Below, one piece after another: positions 24,691-36,149 of a stretch of DNA of 64,000 bases (position 1 is the first letter of the stretch; each line of letters opens with the position of its first letter). The position numbers and the translations under genes are program-made. The notes beneath the pieces are model-generated. The model worked only from the letters and a program-made list of their open reading frames with translations, was not told where the DNA came from and did no database searches. The DNA is from Glossina fuscipes (taxonomy: Eukaryota; Arthropoda; Insecta; Diptera; Glossinidae): positions 3,727,232 to 3,791,231 of the forward strand of contig NW_023998433.1 of assembly GCF_014805625.2 (NCBI RefSeq), written 5' to 3'.

Positions 24691-26040
24691 TTATGTGAAA
24701 GAGTTTAAAAAAAAAATTTGACAGAATTTAATTTAAAATCTGATTTGTGTTATTTTTATTGCATTAAAGTAAAAAAAAAAAAAAATTCGAAGGGAATAAA
24801 ATTTTGAAAGTTGAAAACAAATAACAGAAGATCCGCGAGTAGCGAACATTGTTAGTGATTTATCAAATTTTACAAACTCAAATAAGAAATAACATCTATT
24901 TAAGTATCGAGGAAAAAATAAACAAAAATAAAACGTAAAAAGAAAAATTTTGCTTCAAATTGGATTGCTTAAAAGAAGTAGTTGTCAGTTGGCACTTAGC
25001 TTATTCCAATCTATTGAGCGCAGGCCAAAATTGAATTCAGGGTCGTAGTGTTTGAGTAGAAATTTTGTGAAGTATACTTATTAAATTTCATTAAAATCCA
25101 CATATCAGTAATATCGTCTTTTAAATTCAGACGTATTAATAATATATGTGTATAAAAAAAAAGTTGTTTATATCTGCATATCTTATTGATTTCAGTTATG
25201 AATTTAATAATTAATTTTGCTATATAATTTGTTTGCAATTTGAAACCCCTTCGGACGCAGCATCACGTAAGTCGTCGTTTGTGTAGTAAAATAACAACAA
25301 TTGTTTTATTACAATAATTACACAAACTGATTTTTTTATATCCTCTGTTTATTATTAATTCATTTTTAATTAAAATAAAAAATTAATGAATTATTAATTA
25401 AATAGTAATTAATTTAATTTGCATTACTCATTTTATTTTTTTAACTTATCTTGTTATTATAACAAATCTCCTTCTTTTTGTTAATTATTTACGATGTATT
25501 TCGAATAAATTTGTTTCCTTTGATTCTGATACTCGTTCGCATACACTTACACAATGAAACCCAGAAACATTATAAAAATTCTATAGAACAAATTTGACCA
25601 TCCATATTTAGCGAGCTAATCTGAATATCTGTATGACCCCTTAAGGTATGCTACAAAATGCGATAAAATGTTGTAGAAAATAATGGTAAATAGAAAATAA
25701 CGTAGAAAATAATAATTCATACATAATATACATTGCGCCGAATCTTCTACATAAACGTCTTTTTCAAGTGGAAACGTGGCCAATTGCGACTTCTCAGTTT
25801 CATTGGCAATGAATGATAAGTGTACAAAAAAACTTTTTTTGCAAATAAGATTTTAATTGCGCTTATGCAATATTCGGAATTTTCTTTTTTGTTACAAATG
25901 TTTTGCTACAAATGTCCCCAACATATGTTGACATTATCAGCCATTTTGAAATTTTAGTTTGTTTTTGACAGATGTAAGATTTAGACCTGTTTTGGTGTGC
26001 TTGTGATAAATAAAATTAATTGCTCCAGCTCACTTTAAAT
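24691..26040. other. AT-rich intergenic DNA
   Basis: No supported gene. A very AT-rich block at 25320-25450 contains several TTAATTAA-like inverted motifs. Small ORFs there are not credible. Confidence 0.45.
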
Positions 26041-26420
26041 ATTAACTCTGGCGTTTGATGACTCTACAAGAATATGTTAATGACGACGCCCTACATGGAT
26101 ACCTGAGCACGTGAATAACCGATGAAAACGTTGAAGCAGTGAACAAAGTTATTATGGAGAATCGTCGAATCACTATTAGAGAAATTGCACAAGCCAACCG
26201 ATATGTGGACATGTGGATATGTTTTCAAAACTGAAAAGAGTCATGAAAAGATAGAGTTTCGTCATGATTGAACAACTAAAGGCCGCATCGCTGAAAGAGC
26301 TCGAAAGCGCATATCAAAAGTGCTTCGAGGATTGGAAGAACCGCTGTCAAAAATGTATTATATCTGAGAGGGATTACTTTGAAGGGAACAAAATAGATAT
26401 TGACAAATGGAGAAATATTT
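26041..26420 (+). mobile_element. Internally deleted mariner (copy 2)
   Basis: An N-terminal transposase tract (ITDENVEAVNKVIMEN then RRITIREIAQ, about 26115-26205) is followed after only about 60 bp by the C-terminal tract (YQKCFEDWKNRCQKCIIS, DYFEG, 26310-26385). The whole DDE/D catalytic core is missing, as in MITE-like deletion derivatives. Copy 3 at 36.2 kb ends with the same C-terminal motifs and is from the same or a close family, different from copy 1. Confidence 0.75.
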
Positions 26421-27242
26421 TTCTTATATAATATATAAGGTGCATCATTTCAAACCAATACACCATAATTACAAAATAATTTATTAAATTTACGCATGTC
26501 AGCTCATCGCTTGTGACTTCTTCTATATTGCTCCTTTAGTTGGCTAAATCAAAACTGAATTGATAACTAATGCACACGCTAGATTCTTCCAATTCAAACT
26601 ACAATTGTTCTAGAAAATTTTCAAGTTTAATTTACAGTCATCGATTAATAGTGTATATATCACGTTTCAATTCTTTCGCTCAATTTTTTCGTCCGTGAGC
26701 ATTCCAAAACCAAAAGACAGACGGACATGCTAAGCGGCATTCTTTGTATTATCACGCATACATACATTTTATGGGCTCTCTGGTGCCTGTTTCCCAGTAT
26801 GAAAAACGAAAGAACAAATATAGTGGGCTACTGTTGCTTAGCGGCAGGTATGAAGGAGTTGTTATTCCCAACTCAATTAGAAATATTAGCAAGAATAAGA
26901 CAAGATAAGATAAAATATACGTTTTCGCCCATCAAGAATTAATGCAAAGAGTGGCATGAATGATCACTGCTACCGCAGGATAGTTTGCTTCACATTGTAA
27001 TATCGACCATGTGTTTTGCAAAACTTAATTTTGTTTTCCGTTTGAAATATCCCTGTATATGCGTTAGCAAAGGCGTAAACCAGCGCAAAAACGAAGCAAA
27101 ATTTATCATGTTTTAATAACCAAACTAATAAGAAAATCTACTCAATAAATGTTTCGGTTTCCAATTATTTATTAACTCTTCTGTTGTTTTTGTTTTAATT
27201 CATTTTATTAAAATATAAACATAAAAAAATTCTCTCACTTAC
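26421..27242. other. Intron side of the orphan exon gene; no other feature
   Basis: If the splice donor at 27242 is used, this DNA is intronic. I found no second exon in it. The ORF at 26727-26942 on + has no motif. Confidence 0.4.
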
Positions 27243-27416
27243 CCTTAATTGCAATTTACGCAGAATACGCGTTTCTTCCCAACGATCTAATTCATCCCAT
27301 TCCTTGCCGCGACGCCGCAGCAAATAATAACGATACATAACTATGGTAACAGCTACCATTAAGGCTAAACCGCTACCAATGGCAGCACCCAACACCGCCG
27401 AGCTAACCATTACCAT
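27243..27416 (-). CDS. First coding exon of an unidentified membrane-anchored protein
   Basis: The exon encodes 58 residues. An ATG in a good context (GCAGCCATGG) is followed by a hydrophobic segment at about residues 5-27 (SSAVLGAAIGSGLALMVAV) and then YRYY and an RRR cluster. The highly charged tract KEWDELDRWEETRILRKLQ completes it. The basic cluster right after the hydrophobic segment predicts an N-out, C-in signal anchor with the rest of the protein in the cytosol. The exon ends at AGG followed by a perfect GTAAGT donor at 27242-27237. It is exactly 58 codons, so the intron is phase 0. Reading past the donor gives low-complexity sequence, supporting the splice. Later exons should lie at lower coordinates but were not found. 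I do not recognise the gene. A synaptotagmin-like or other N-terminally anchored protein is possible but unproven. Confidence 0.7.
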
Positions 27417-28079
27417 GGCTGCTTTGCTTTGTTAAAAACGTAAGCGTATCTCTTTTCTGATAAATTTATTTTTAAACTCGCAGTTTATTGTAACAGACTA
27501 CAATAGCAGGTTTCTTTAAGAGTTAGCTGTAGAAAAAGAGAAAAATGAAAAATTTCATCAGCAATAAAAATAAATAAGCTACCAGCGAATTTTATATGCC
27601 TAAAATCAAGTCCTTATGGGCAATGTTTATAAATTTGCATTTAATACTATGTAAACACACCGCAATCGCGCAACTTCATTATGATCCCGCTTAAGTGATA
27701 AGACTACTGTAACAGCAGGAAAATCTAGAATGATGTTATATCTTGTAACGGGCCAATCTATAGCTAGGGCTGTCCAGCGGTCCATTTTAAAAAATGTATT
27801 CGGTAAATTAACGGAAATTTCGTATTTTTGTTTTAAATTAAATGTATATTGTCGGAATTCAAGTAGAGTACAAAATGGCCTTATTTGCGAAGTTACTTCG
27901 TAGGGACAGAAAAAAGCCAACACGTAGTTAGTGGACAGCCTCGTTTTTTTACTGAAGAAATATAACCCGCATGTTACGGGGTTACGAAAATGAAACTATT
28001 ACGTGTATGATCTGTTAATTACTTTAGTGGTTCAGCAGGCGCTCTACCGAGTCCGTCTGGTGTGCGTTCAGGTCAGGAG

Positions 28080-28400
28080 CTCATAAGGTAATGATGCAGG
28101 AGCACGCCTATTACCTTAAGGACCCCGTTCCGAAAGTAACGGACTTGTACGTTCTGCGAGGCTGGAGCATCCTTTCGGACCGAGAGTCTACAAAATAATG
28201 ATGCAAGAGCACGCTGTTATTTTAAGCACCTTGTTCCGGACCAGCAATCACCGATTAGCTACACAGGTAGTGGTGTAAGGACACCTTATTAGCCTACGGA
28301 CAATACCTGACTCCCAACCACTGGTTAGCAGCAGGGCTACGGCATCCTTTCGGGCCAAGTCTCTATAAGATAATGGTGCAAGAGCGCCTTAAGGATCTCG
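28080..28400. repeat. Four imperfect repeats with conserved hairpins
   Basis: Four diverged units begin near 28080, 28188, 28259 and 28360 and share a CTAxAAxxTAATGxTGCAAGAGCxCG-type core. Each unit retains a self-complementary pair although the stem bases differ: AAGGTAAT with ATTACCTT (28085-28092, 28110-28117), AAAATAA with TTATTTT (28192-28198, 28217-28223), GGTGT with ACACC (28272-28276, 28281-28285), and AGAT with ATCT (28368-28371, 28395-28398). Units 1 and 3 also share GGCATCCTTTCGG-like blocks. It is GC-richer than its surroundings and no ORF spans it. Function is unknown; it may be part of a SINE-like or structured element. Confidence 0.6.
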
Positions 28401-28899
28401 TTCGTATAAGATGATCTTAGCTTGCTTTGCTCTCGTCACTGCTAAGCAACCTTGGTGAAAAACTGAATTGCGAAACATAGCTACTAACACATAAGTTCTT
28501 AGCCCGCAAATCCACTTATGTGTCATACAAATAAGTGAGGGACATAGATATAGCCAAGAAAACGTAATTAGGAAAAATTTAAACCAAAACTCTAATAACA
28601 GTTTTCTAAATAAATAATTAAATACGGATAAACAAAACTCTGTAAAAATCGTGTATCGTCATTTGTAAAAAGCTCATAATATTGATCGAACTTCTTGGAG
28701 AAACAAAACAAAAGTGGTAGCAAGATAATAAGATAAACAACCTCCTGCCAAAACTTTTGTACAATGATAGAAGTGCTAAATGTAAATGTAAAGTAAGTCT
28801 GGAATATCACCAAACACGACGAGAACATTATAATGATTTGGGGTATTTTCTCCAGGCGAGAACTAGAACCAATTAGCCAGTCAGGTTATTTCATCTTCT

Positions 28900-29165
28900 T
28901 TCTACTTAACATCGTAGGTCAAACCGTGACTAACAAGTCATTATTCATAGGTTCAAATCTCACTGCGGTAGAATTTACTGTAGTCGAAGATATAGTAAAT
29001 GTTCAGTCGGTAAAAGCGCAACACTTACTGATTGAACACACAGCCCACTAGACGGCGACCACACCCGTTTGTTATTCCTGCTCTCCACTTCTTTTCCTTT
29101 CTGGCTGTCACCGTGTTAAACAAATAAAGGATATCCCCTGAGTTATTAGTCATTCAAAAAAAAGA
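28900..29165 (+). repeat. tRNA-derived SINE, copy 4
   Basis: A B-box-like GGTTCAAATCT at 28950-28960 matches copy 2. Then come the shared body (TCAGTCGGTAAAAGCGCAAC) and tail (CACCGTGTTAAACAAATAAA, CATCCCCTGAGTTATTAGTC) and a short A-rich end. The A box is degraded. Orientation is the same as in copies 1-3. Confidence 0.7.
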
Positions 29166-29813
29166 AAGGCCGAAGTATGACTTAAGCCAGGGATGTGCTC
29201 ACCATAATGTCTGTAAGAAAGGCAGAGTTAAATCTAGAGGGGTGGGCATCGCTTACATTTTCAAATTAAAGTGATGTGGAATTTCAATATGTCCAGGCAA
29301 CAGTTGGCAACATCTTTTTGTTTGTAGATGTTTGCACTTGCTGCGTGGTTTTAGTAGTGATATTTAATTTTTTCTCAAAAGCGAGCTTCGTTTGCCATTA
29401 AGGCGTATGGTTCTGATTCTTGTGTTCGGTGAGTTCCTGGTGTAACGTGATTATGATGATGACGATCTTGGCTATTTTGCGCCTATTCATTTTCCATTCT
29501 TTATGATGAATTGTTTAAAAGGATATATTATCTTCGCTTATTTGAACTTAACCATCGTTTTAATTTGCATGGCCGTCTTCTTGTTTTTTTATTTTCCATT
29601 AGTACGAACTTATTAATCCTTCCTTAATTCTTTTGTGTTATCTGAGTATTGCTATCGTTCTACTATGTGTCTCTCTAATCGTGCCGAAGCGTTGAATAAT
29701 TGCAGTATATTGTATTGCCGAATGTTCTATGAGGCGCTACTTGGCCTACGAACTACGATGATATTAATAGCAGCCTAACATCTCTTTACAAAATTGTGCA
29801 AGTTAAAATTTCC
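29166..29813. other. Intergenic DNA
   Basis: No supported gene or repeat. The sequence is AT-rich with short T runs. Confidence 0.4.
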
Positions 29814-30272
29814 TTAATTGTATTCTTTAAACGTATATCTAACACAAATGAGTATTCTGTCTGGATTAAGGATGACTTGAAGCCGACCAGAAAGAGAATA
29901 AATTCGCTCTTTAGACGCCACACAGAAAGTGCTATGATGCCTATTTTCATAAAATGAAAAATTAACTAATGGTCGACACGAAAATTTGTCAATTCCAAAG
30001 GTTTCTGAATTTTCGTCGTTTATGGGAATATTTTTAAAGTAGTTATAGTGACAATACGTCTCCGCACCGGTTAAGCTCGCTTGGCTCCCGTAAGTCATCT
30101 CATCTATGTCTGGAGCCATCAAGACCTTGCGTTTACTGAAATTGTCCTGTTATCCTGACGGTGTAACATCGTGCAAGCTTAGTGTTATTCCTAAACTGTT
30201 TGAGGATTTATGAACATATAGACTTGAACTTATCCGCGGTGATTGTAGTGATTGCATAGTCACCAAAGTAAA
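29814..30272 (-). pseudogene. Unidentified decayed coding stretch
   Basis: A 102-codon open frame (from 30122) extends upstream in the same frame to about 30272 if a single TAA at 30152-30150 is ignored. Protein-like sequence is visible on both sides of that stop (SSSLYVHKSSNSLGITLSLH before it; FSKRKVLMAPDIDEMTYGS after it). Ser- and Leu-rich segments are followed by a Cys/Tyr-containing tract and the end TFKEYN. I recognise no domain. It could be an exon of a broken host gene or part of an unidentified mobile element. The single stop in an otherwise coherent frame is the reason to list it. Confidence 0.35.
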
Positions 30273-31652
30273 AAGTATATATCTGTCTTATTGAGTCCGT
30301 TGAGAAGTCTTTTCCAAGATTTGAATTAAGTGGCTTAGGATGGGATTGTCAGCTAACCTTACAACAGTCGCCTTAAATTTATTAATTTTCCGTCTCTCTC
30401 GAGAAAGCACACTTGGTTAAATGGTTCCTTTATTACAAGACTGCTGATCGGGCAAAGTGAATTCTCCCTTCTTGCTTACTGAATTGGACATTCACGTTCT
30501 ATATCGAACAAGCAAGCATTAACTTTTAATTAAGATGTCTCTTTGTCGAACTAATTATGAAAAATTTTATGCGTTTAGAGTTATGTGCGCTGATTTTAAC
30601 GAATACTACCTTTTGTGTGACGATTCTTCACCTTCCATAAATCATATTTATTTATTTTATTTATTTACTGACACTTATGTAACCCAAAGCCATTAAGACC
30701 TACTATAATAGATGAAAAAAGTTCTTAAACAATCTAAGGAACAAGAAAGACAAATTGAAAGTAATGAGATAAAAATTAAAAAAATAGGAACCAAGAACAA
30801 AATGACACGTACCAAAACTACTCCCCCATCCCAATATATAAAATAGTTAACCTCGCCATTAGCAACGAAGGTTAAAAGCCTACAGTTGTAGATGAGATAA
30901 AAACATCTAAACTGTCGCAACTCCCTAGGCAAGGAATTATAAGCTCTTATAATCCTTACCTGGAAGGATTCCTCTAAAGAGCACGTAGCTCGACTAATCA
31001 ACAGAAGATTATTGCGAACACACCTACTGACAGAAAAGAGATTAAAAAGCCCCTTTAGCTGCTAGCGTAGGATAACTTTGTAGAAGTTAAGGAGAAGTTT
31101 AACTTTAATAAAATTAGCAAAAGAACAACCTAGAAACCGTAGAACATAAGCATACTGCCTCAAGAAGGATACATATCTAAGTACGCAATTAAATAAGAAA
31201 CTTAATTTTATCAGGTTTAAAGTATTTGTGCAACTATAAACTTCTAGGTTATAAATTATATATGGCTTAATTAAAGCTTTGACCACTCTAATGTTTTCAT
31301 ATAAACACTAAGAAATAAAACTTTCTAAGTAGGAAATTGAACCGAGACCACAGGGAATTTATGTGTGCATCAATGCGTAACTTATCATCGATAACCACAT
31401 CCAGACATCGAGCTATGTACAATTTCCACATTGGCACGATCTACCCTTACAGCAAGATTCAAACATACATTCGGGGTGCAGGCTAAAAGCTAATCAATGT
31501 TAGCTTGATATCACTCCAAATTGTGAACACTTCCCGCAAAAAAAAATCTGCAAATCATCAACAAATGCGTAGGCCTTACACGAAGCTAGGTTAACCATAT
31601 TAAAGAAATCGTTCATATACACGGCGAAAAGCAAAGGATCAACGATCGAGCC

Positions 31653-32151
31653 TTAAGGCACACCAATTCCTAACTTTAACGGCTCAGATTCGACAGCACC
31701 TACATATATAAATTGTAAACTATCCGAGAGGTAGGATAGGTAGGTAGAGTAATAGTTGATCAAAAGTACATGCGACACCCTATCAAAAATCGCAGTTAGA
31801 TACAGCGGCAATAGCACCCAGATATGCTTGTCACTTACTGTACGTCGCATTGAATCCGTAGTAGTCAGTAACAAGGAAGTAGAACTGCGACCTTTTCTAA
31901 AACCATGCTGAGACTTAGAAAGCAGTAGAGTTGTTGTCAAGATGGTTGATAATTTGCTCCTTAATTATGTGTTCAAAAACCTTCGAGAGAATAGGCAACA
32001 TTGAAATCGATCTAAGATCGGAAGGATCAGGTGACTTGGCGGTTTTCCCCATAGGAAAAATACGAACATATTTTACTAACATCTTGTAAGAAGAAAAGAA
32101 ACTCATTGTATCAGGACTATGCAACATACCTTGTGTGGATAGTAGGCTCAT
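31653..32151 (-). pseudogene. LINE reverse transcriptase fragment
   Basis: Two overlapping frames (32151-31915 and 31940-31653) carry the finger region: DPSDLRSISMLPILSKVFEH, then HGFRKGRSSTSLLL and a palm-like FDRVSHVLL tract in which the catalytic Asp context is degraded. The YADD box is not recognisable downstream. It lies within the LINE at 30645-34330. Confidence 0.75.
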
Positions 32152-32159
32152 TATATGTT

Positions 32160-33190
32160 ATGTCTCCAGAAAAATATGCCTAGCAATAATATATATACAA
32201 ATAATACACATATAAGCAATTTACATAAGTAAACCTTATCTCTTCCTAAGGAAACATGTCCTAAATTCTCTCGATAAACGAGTTGCAATCCGCTGGGCAA
32301 CATGCCCATATACCTACATACGTATTTTGTTTCTACTTATCAACAACCTACAGTTAGCATTGAACTGTTCACATTATGCAAAAGCACATACCTAATGGTC
32401 TTATGGTTTCGCAAAATCATGTATCTAATGGTCTCAAATGTTCTCTATTTACGGATTTTGTCATGCTTATATATTGACAGCTGGCACATTGAATCGTTAA
32501 CGGCTTTTATACATGTTCGATCATACGATTTGGTACCTAAGATAGCATTCCTAATAGGATATACTTAAGAATATCATTATAAACACATATACAAGTGAGT
32601 GTTTAGATTGTAACACAAATATAGTCAAAAGATCTACGTAACGGGACAGCGATGGTGATACGCTCACCTTTTCAGTCGTGTTAAAGCAGCCAGAGGTAAG
32701 AAATCACAGACAACATATCTATTTGACGCTACCGACAGGGATATTATTTTTGACTTTACGGATAGGGGATGGCTGGGTCAGCTCATTCGCTATCGCTGAA
32801 TGTCAGAGGGACACTGTCTTCAGTGACGTGAAGCGATTAGGGACGGACGAGTGCTCCTACAGGCCGAGGTTGGCTGCTATAACACCTACGGCGTATTTTT
32901 TTGCAGAATCTAGCGGTTCGGATAAAACGTGGAAAATATTCTCTCGGAACGGACAAAAACGTGGAAAGTTTCAAACAAGAGTGGGGTCGCGAATCACCCC
33001 GCTGCCCCCCTCCTCCTATTAAAAATCGCTTATCTGACTGTAAATTCCTCGTAAATAATAAATATAAATATATATAGAAATATATATAGAAACTCCGAAG
33101 GTCCAAGAGTTTTCTTTATATAAATATTCTTGGAAAAAGGCTTCCTGGGTAACCCTGACTGCACCCCGAAAAGAAAACTCGTTACAATGT
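32160..33190. other. Foreign segment inside the LINE, origin unknown
   Basis: It separates the EN-RT linker from the reverse transcriptase. The plus-strand ORF at 32678-33022 (114 codons) has a moderate GC content and ends in a Pro/Ser run, but no domain is recognised. A TATATATAGAAATATATATAGAA tract at 33068-33090 lies near one edge. It could be a solo LTR or a non-autonomous DNA element. Boundaries are estimated from where LINE homology stops. Confidence 0.4.
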
Positions 33191-34619
33191 TTATCCCACG
33201 AAAGCAGAACAGCTCATAACAGTCATTTAAGTTTGGCCAATTTTTAGCAGTGCTTAATTGATTGTTGAGAAAATGATGCTGAATTCAAATTGACCTAATT
33301 TACGCGATAGCTGTTTATTATTTGAATCTCTGAGAGTTAGCAAGTGCTTATATCTCCTGCATTTTCTAATAGCATATTTGGCTTTATTCCTTTGTACACA
33401 ATAGGTGCTTTAATTATCATCATTCTAGTCACGTAAATACGACTAGTAAGCCTTATAACGCAGAGAAAGATTAAGTTTAATATCACTGGAATTTAAACCA
33501 AGAGTCACAGTTGACGGGAGCCACTCGTCTAACTTTGGATAAATTCTTACGTATTAGATCTCAGTTACCATTCAAGATATTGATCTGATCATCCACATTC
33601 GAAATATTGTATATACCATTAAAGTCACCTGCGGCAATTCTAGATCTTAGTACCTGAGTATCCACTGTGTTCGTAATCGTAAAATTCTGAAAATGTGTCC
33701 GCCTTACGCAAGTGAGTACTAGGAGCCACGTAAATAAAGGCATGGTGGGAGATGCCTGCCTACTGGAACTGACAAGAAAGCTTCATTGTTAGCTGTTAAA
33801 AAATAGTTCAAAAAGGAAACTAGAGCCACACATTCCATCATGTAGGGTAGGGACTGACAGAAATTCAACATCAAGGAGTATTTCACAGGATTAAGCAAAT
33901 TGTAACTGAAGCCATTCATGACAATAACATCAGCATATTTGATTAAATTGTCACCGACCGCGCACTGAAAAGATTATAAAACACCTCGTGGCAAGTAAGC
34001 AATGTCATTTAGTAGTTTACCTCTGACGCCTCTACTTCAACGAATAAGGTTTCCACCACCCCTTTAGCCGACTCCGCATGCACAACAGAAATCCTGAGTC
34101 TATTCGAATTATATAAAGCTACACTCCCATTTCTCCTCGTCGGCGTTTCACTGCGGCGCAAACTATGCCCCGGGATTTTAATCGAATTTAAAGAAACATG
34201 ACTATTACATCATGTTTCACTAAAACCCACAACGTCCCAGCCATTGTTACAAAATACATTCTTAACCTCATCAATTTTCATTTAATCTAAACTTTGACAA
34301 CTCAGATGGCCAATCATACAGGTATCGCCAGTGATACTTAGCAGGGAATGAAGCTTGGTATCGGCGCTTATAGTAATACCTAAACTATGATTTGTATACA
34401 AAGACCACAGCAATATAATAACAAAATACACAATTTTTGGCGACAAATTCAAAATTCTAAAAAAACAAAAGAAGTAGCTTAATTAATAACATAGTACTAA
34501 TGACTTCCAAATATATAACAGCTTAGGTTAAATCCCCTAGAATTTCATTGAGAAACATTATCGAGCAGCAACCCATCGGTGTATTTTCGTTGTTAATACG
34601 GAATTATTCAATTGAACTA

Positions 34620-35470
34620 TCTTTGCCTAAGGAATGTCGGCGTTAATCAAGCTAAACCTACTAATAATCTTCTTTTCCCGTAAAGGATAACAAATCGTTA
34701 CTTGTTTGTATGGTACAGTAATTAGATGATCATCTAAATAGATATGCAAATGAATACTCCCCCCTAAAACATCGGCCAAATTAATAGAAAGGTCTTTCGC
34801 AAACACCATCATCGGGCACGTATATTGAACTAAATTTAATTGAAACCTGCTCCCTATTGGCTAAATAGCACCATCACTGTATATCCGTATATGTCGGATC
34901 AATTTTGCGTCCCTCTCCCAATACGAGCTTTCTCAAATTTTTAATGTCAGCTGGCAAGCCACTCCCTATAACATCAAATGTGTTCAAATGGCGAAGCTCC
35001 CCGTTATGTTGATGCTCTATTTTAACCAATTTGGCCTTCATATCGTTCAGATCTTCTTGCATTGCCCGTTAACCGGTTGAGATCTCGTTCAGCACTCAAG
35101 CAATGTTCACTAATTTTCCGGAAAACACGATTAAGCTGTTCCAGCGGCAAATCACATATCTTTTTCTCTACATTCGTCAGACTCCTTTCCAAATTCGGAT
35201 TAAGCTTAGCTTCTATTTGCGCGAACCCATTTTCAATTTGTAAGAAAATCCAAGCTTCACCCAACACCTTATCGCAACTAGTACCTATGTACTTTAGAAT
35301 TCTGTTTTTAGTGTAGAAAGTTAATTGGTCCTTCGAAACACTAACACAGCCGAATTGAAATGTCCGCTCCCAAAGAACACAATTTACGCTATTATGGCCA
35401 ACAGTTACATTTTCAGCACACCAAACAGCTACCCTCAGTTAGCACCATGATTAATATTACCCAGAAAAAT
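34620..35470 (-). pseudogene. Unidentified coding relic, Cys/Trp then helical
   Basis: Three minus-strand frames follow one another (35400-35022, 35062-34874, 34812-34627). The first has Cys- and Trp-containing sequence with an N-glycosylation-type NVT, then a charged helical stretch (LERSLTNVEKKICDLPLEQL). The second continues a charged helical pattern (DLNDMKAKLVKIEHQHNGEL). The third has LGGSIHLHIYLDDHLITVPY. The tone suggests an extracellular protein or an envelope- or gag-like product, joined in nature by one frame shift and one stop. It may be the 5' part of the adjacent LINE or a separate element. It is unassigned. Confidence 0.35.
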
Positions 35471-36149
35471 TTGAGGCGTTAGATGAAAGCAAACAAACCC
35501 ACTCTGCAAAACTTCTATAATATATACTTGTATATTTTTCATTAAAAAAGCTATTTCAATATATATATTCCGATTCTCCGACTTTAATTAAATATGATTT
35601 CTTTTAAAATGCAACAAGTTTAAGGAATACGGCACACATGCAGAAAAATTTTTTCATTTGTCAAAAAAGAACTTTATTTGAGAGGAAAAAATTGTTGCTA
35701 ATAAACAAAACAAATGGAACCCTAGCCCGTTATTGTGTGCGCTATTTTTACTGTTATCGTTATTGTTGTTAAGCATAAAATAATTCCTTTATTTATTTTA
35801 TGCTCTGTTAACTGATACTTTTATTTCCTCTGCACCTTCACCAATTCATATTCTTTCGCGAACACTTAAATTTAATAAAATTTCTTCCTCACGTTAAATT
35901 TCATTAATACATTTTCAACAAATTCCTTTATTTTATACAAGTTTATCGCAGCGAACAAATTTGCCAACTTCATTAAAACATTAAAAAAAAAAAACATACC
36001 ATCGTCGAATTAATTAAGCCTTTCCTTCACCAGGCCAATTTTCCCCGTGATGAAATGTGACCTTTACAGATCCGTTTCTACAAAATGAATGATGTTAGCC
36101 TCTCAACTATTTTTTGTTGTAATTGCATTCATATAATTTCCTAATCGCT
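35471..36149. other. AT-rich intergenic DNA
   Basis: No supported gene. There is a short A run near 35982-35995 and several ATTTATTTTAT-like tracts. Confidence 0.4.

Larger units (their letters stand above)
30645..34330 (-). mobile_element. Decayed LINE (jockey/CR1 group, different family from copy 1a)
   Basis: Read on the minus strand: endonuclease start (CMIGHLSCQSL then WDVVGFSET, 34320-34200), further endonuclease (PGHSLRRSETPTRRNGSVAL, about 34170-34110), and the linker with CDSWFK (about 33490). After a gap come reverse transcriptase tracts KSPDPSDLRSISMLPILSKV (about 32040-31980) and SQHGFRKGRSS (about 31915-31880), then a short D-containing palm relic. The 3' end has an AAATAAATAAAT-type tail at 30645-30670. 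Stops and frame changes are frequent. About 1 kb (32160-33190) between linker and RT matches nothing expected and is probably a later insertion. Confidence 0.75.

Noticed and set aside
28020..28080. A fifth tRNA-like SINE head before the hairpin repeats
   Set aside because: TAGTGGTTCAGCAGGCGC weakly resembles an A box, but the spacing and tail of the SINE family are absent.
28080..28400. CRISPR-like array
   Set aside because: This is a eukaryotic locus, with imperfect repeats and no regular unique spacers.
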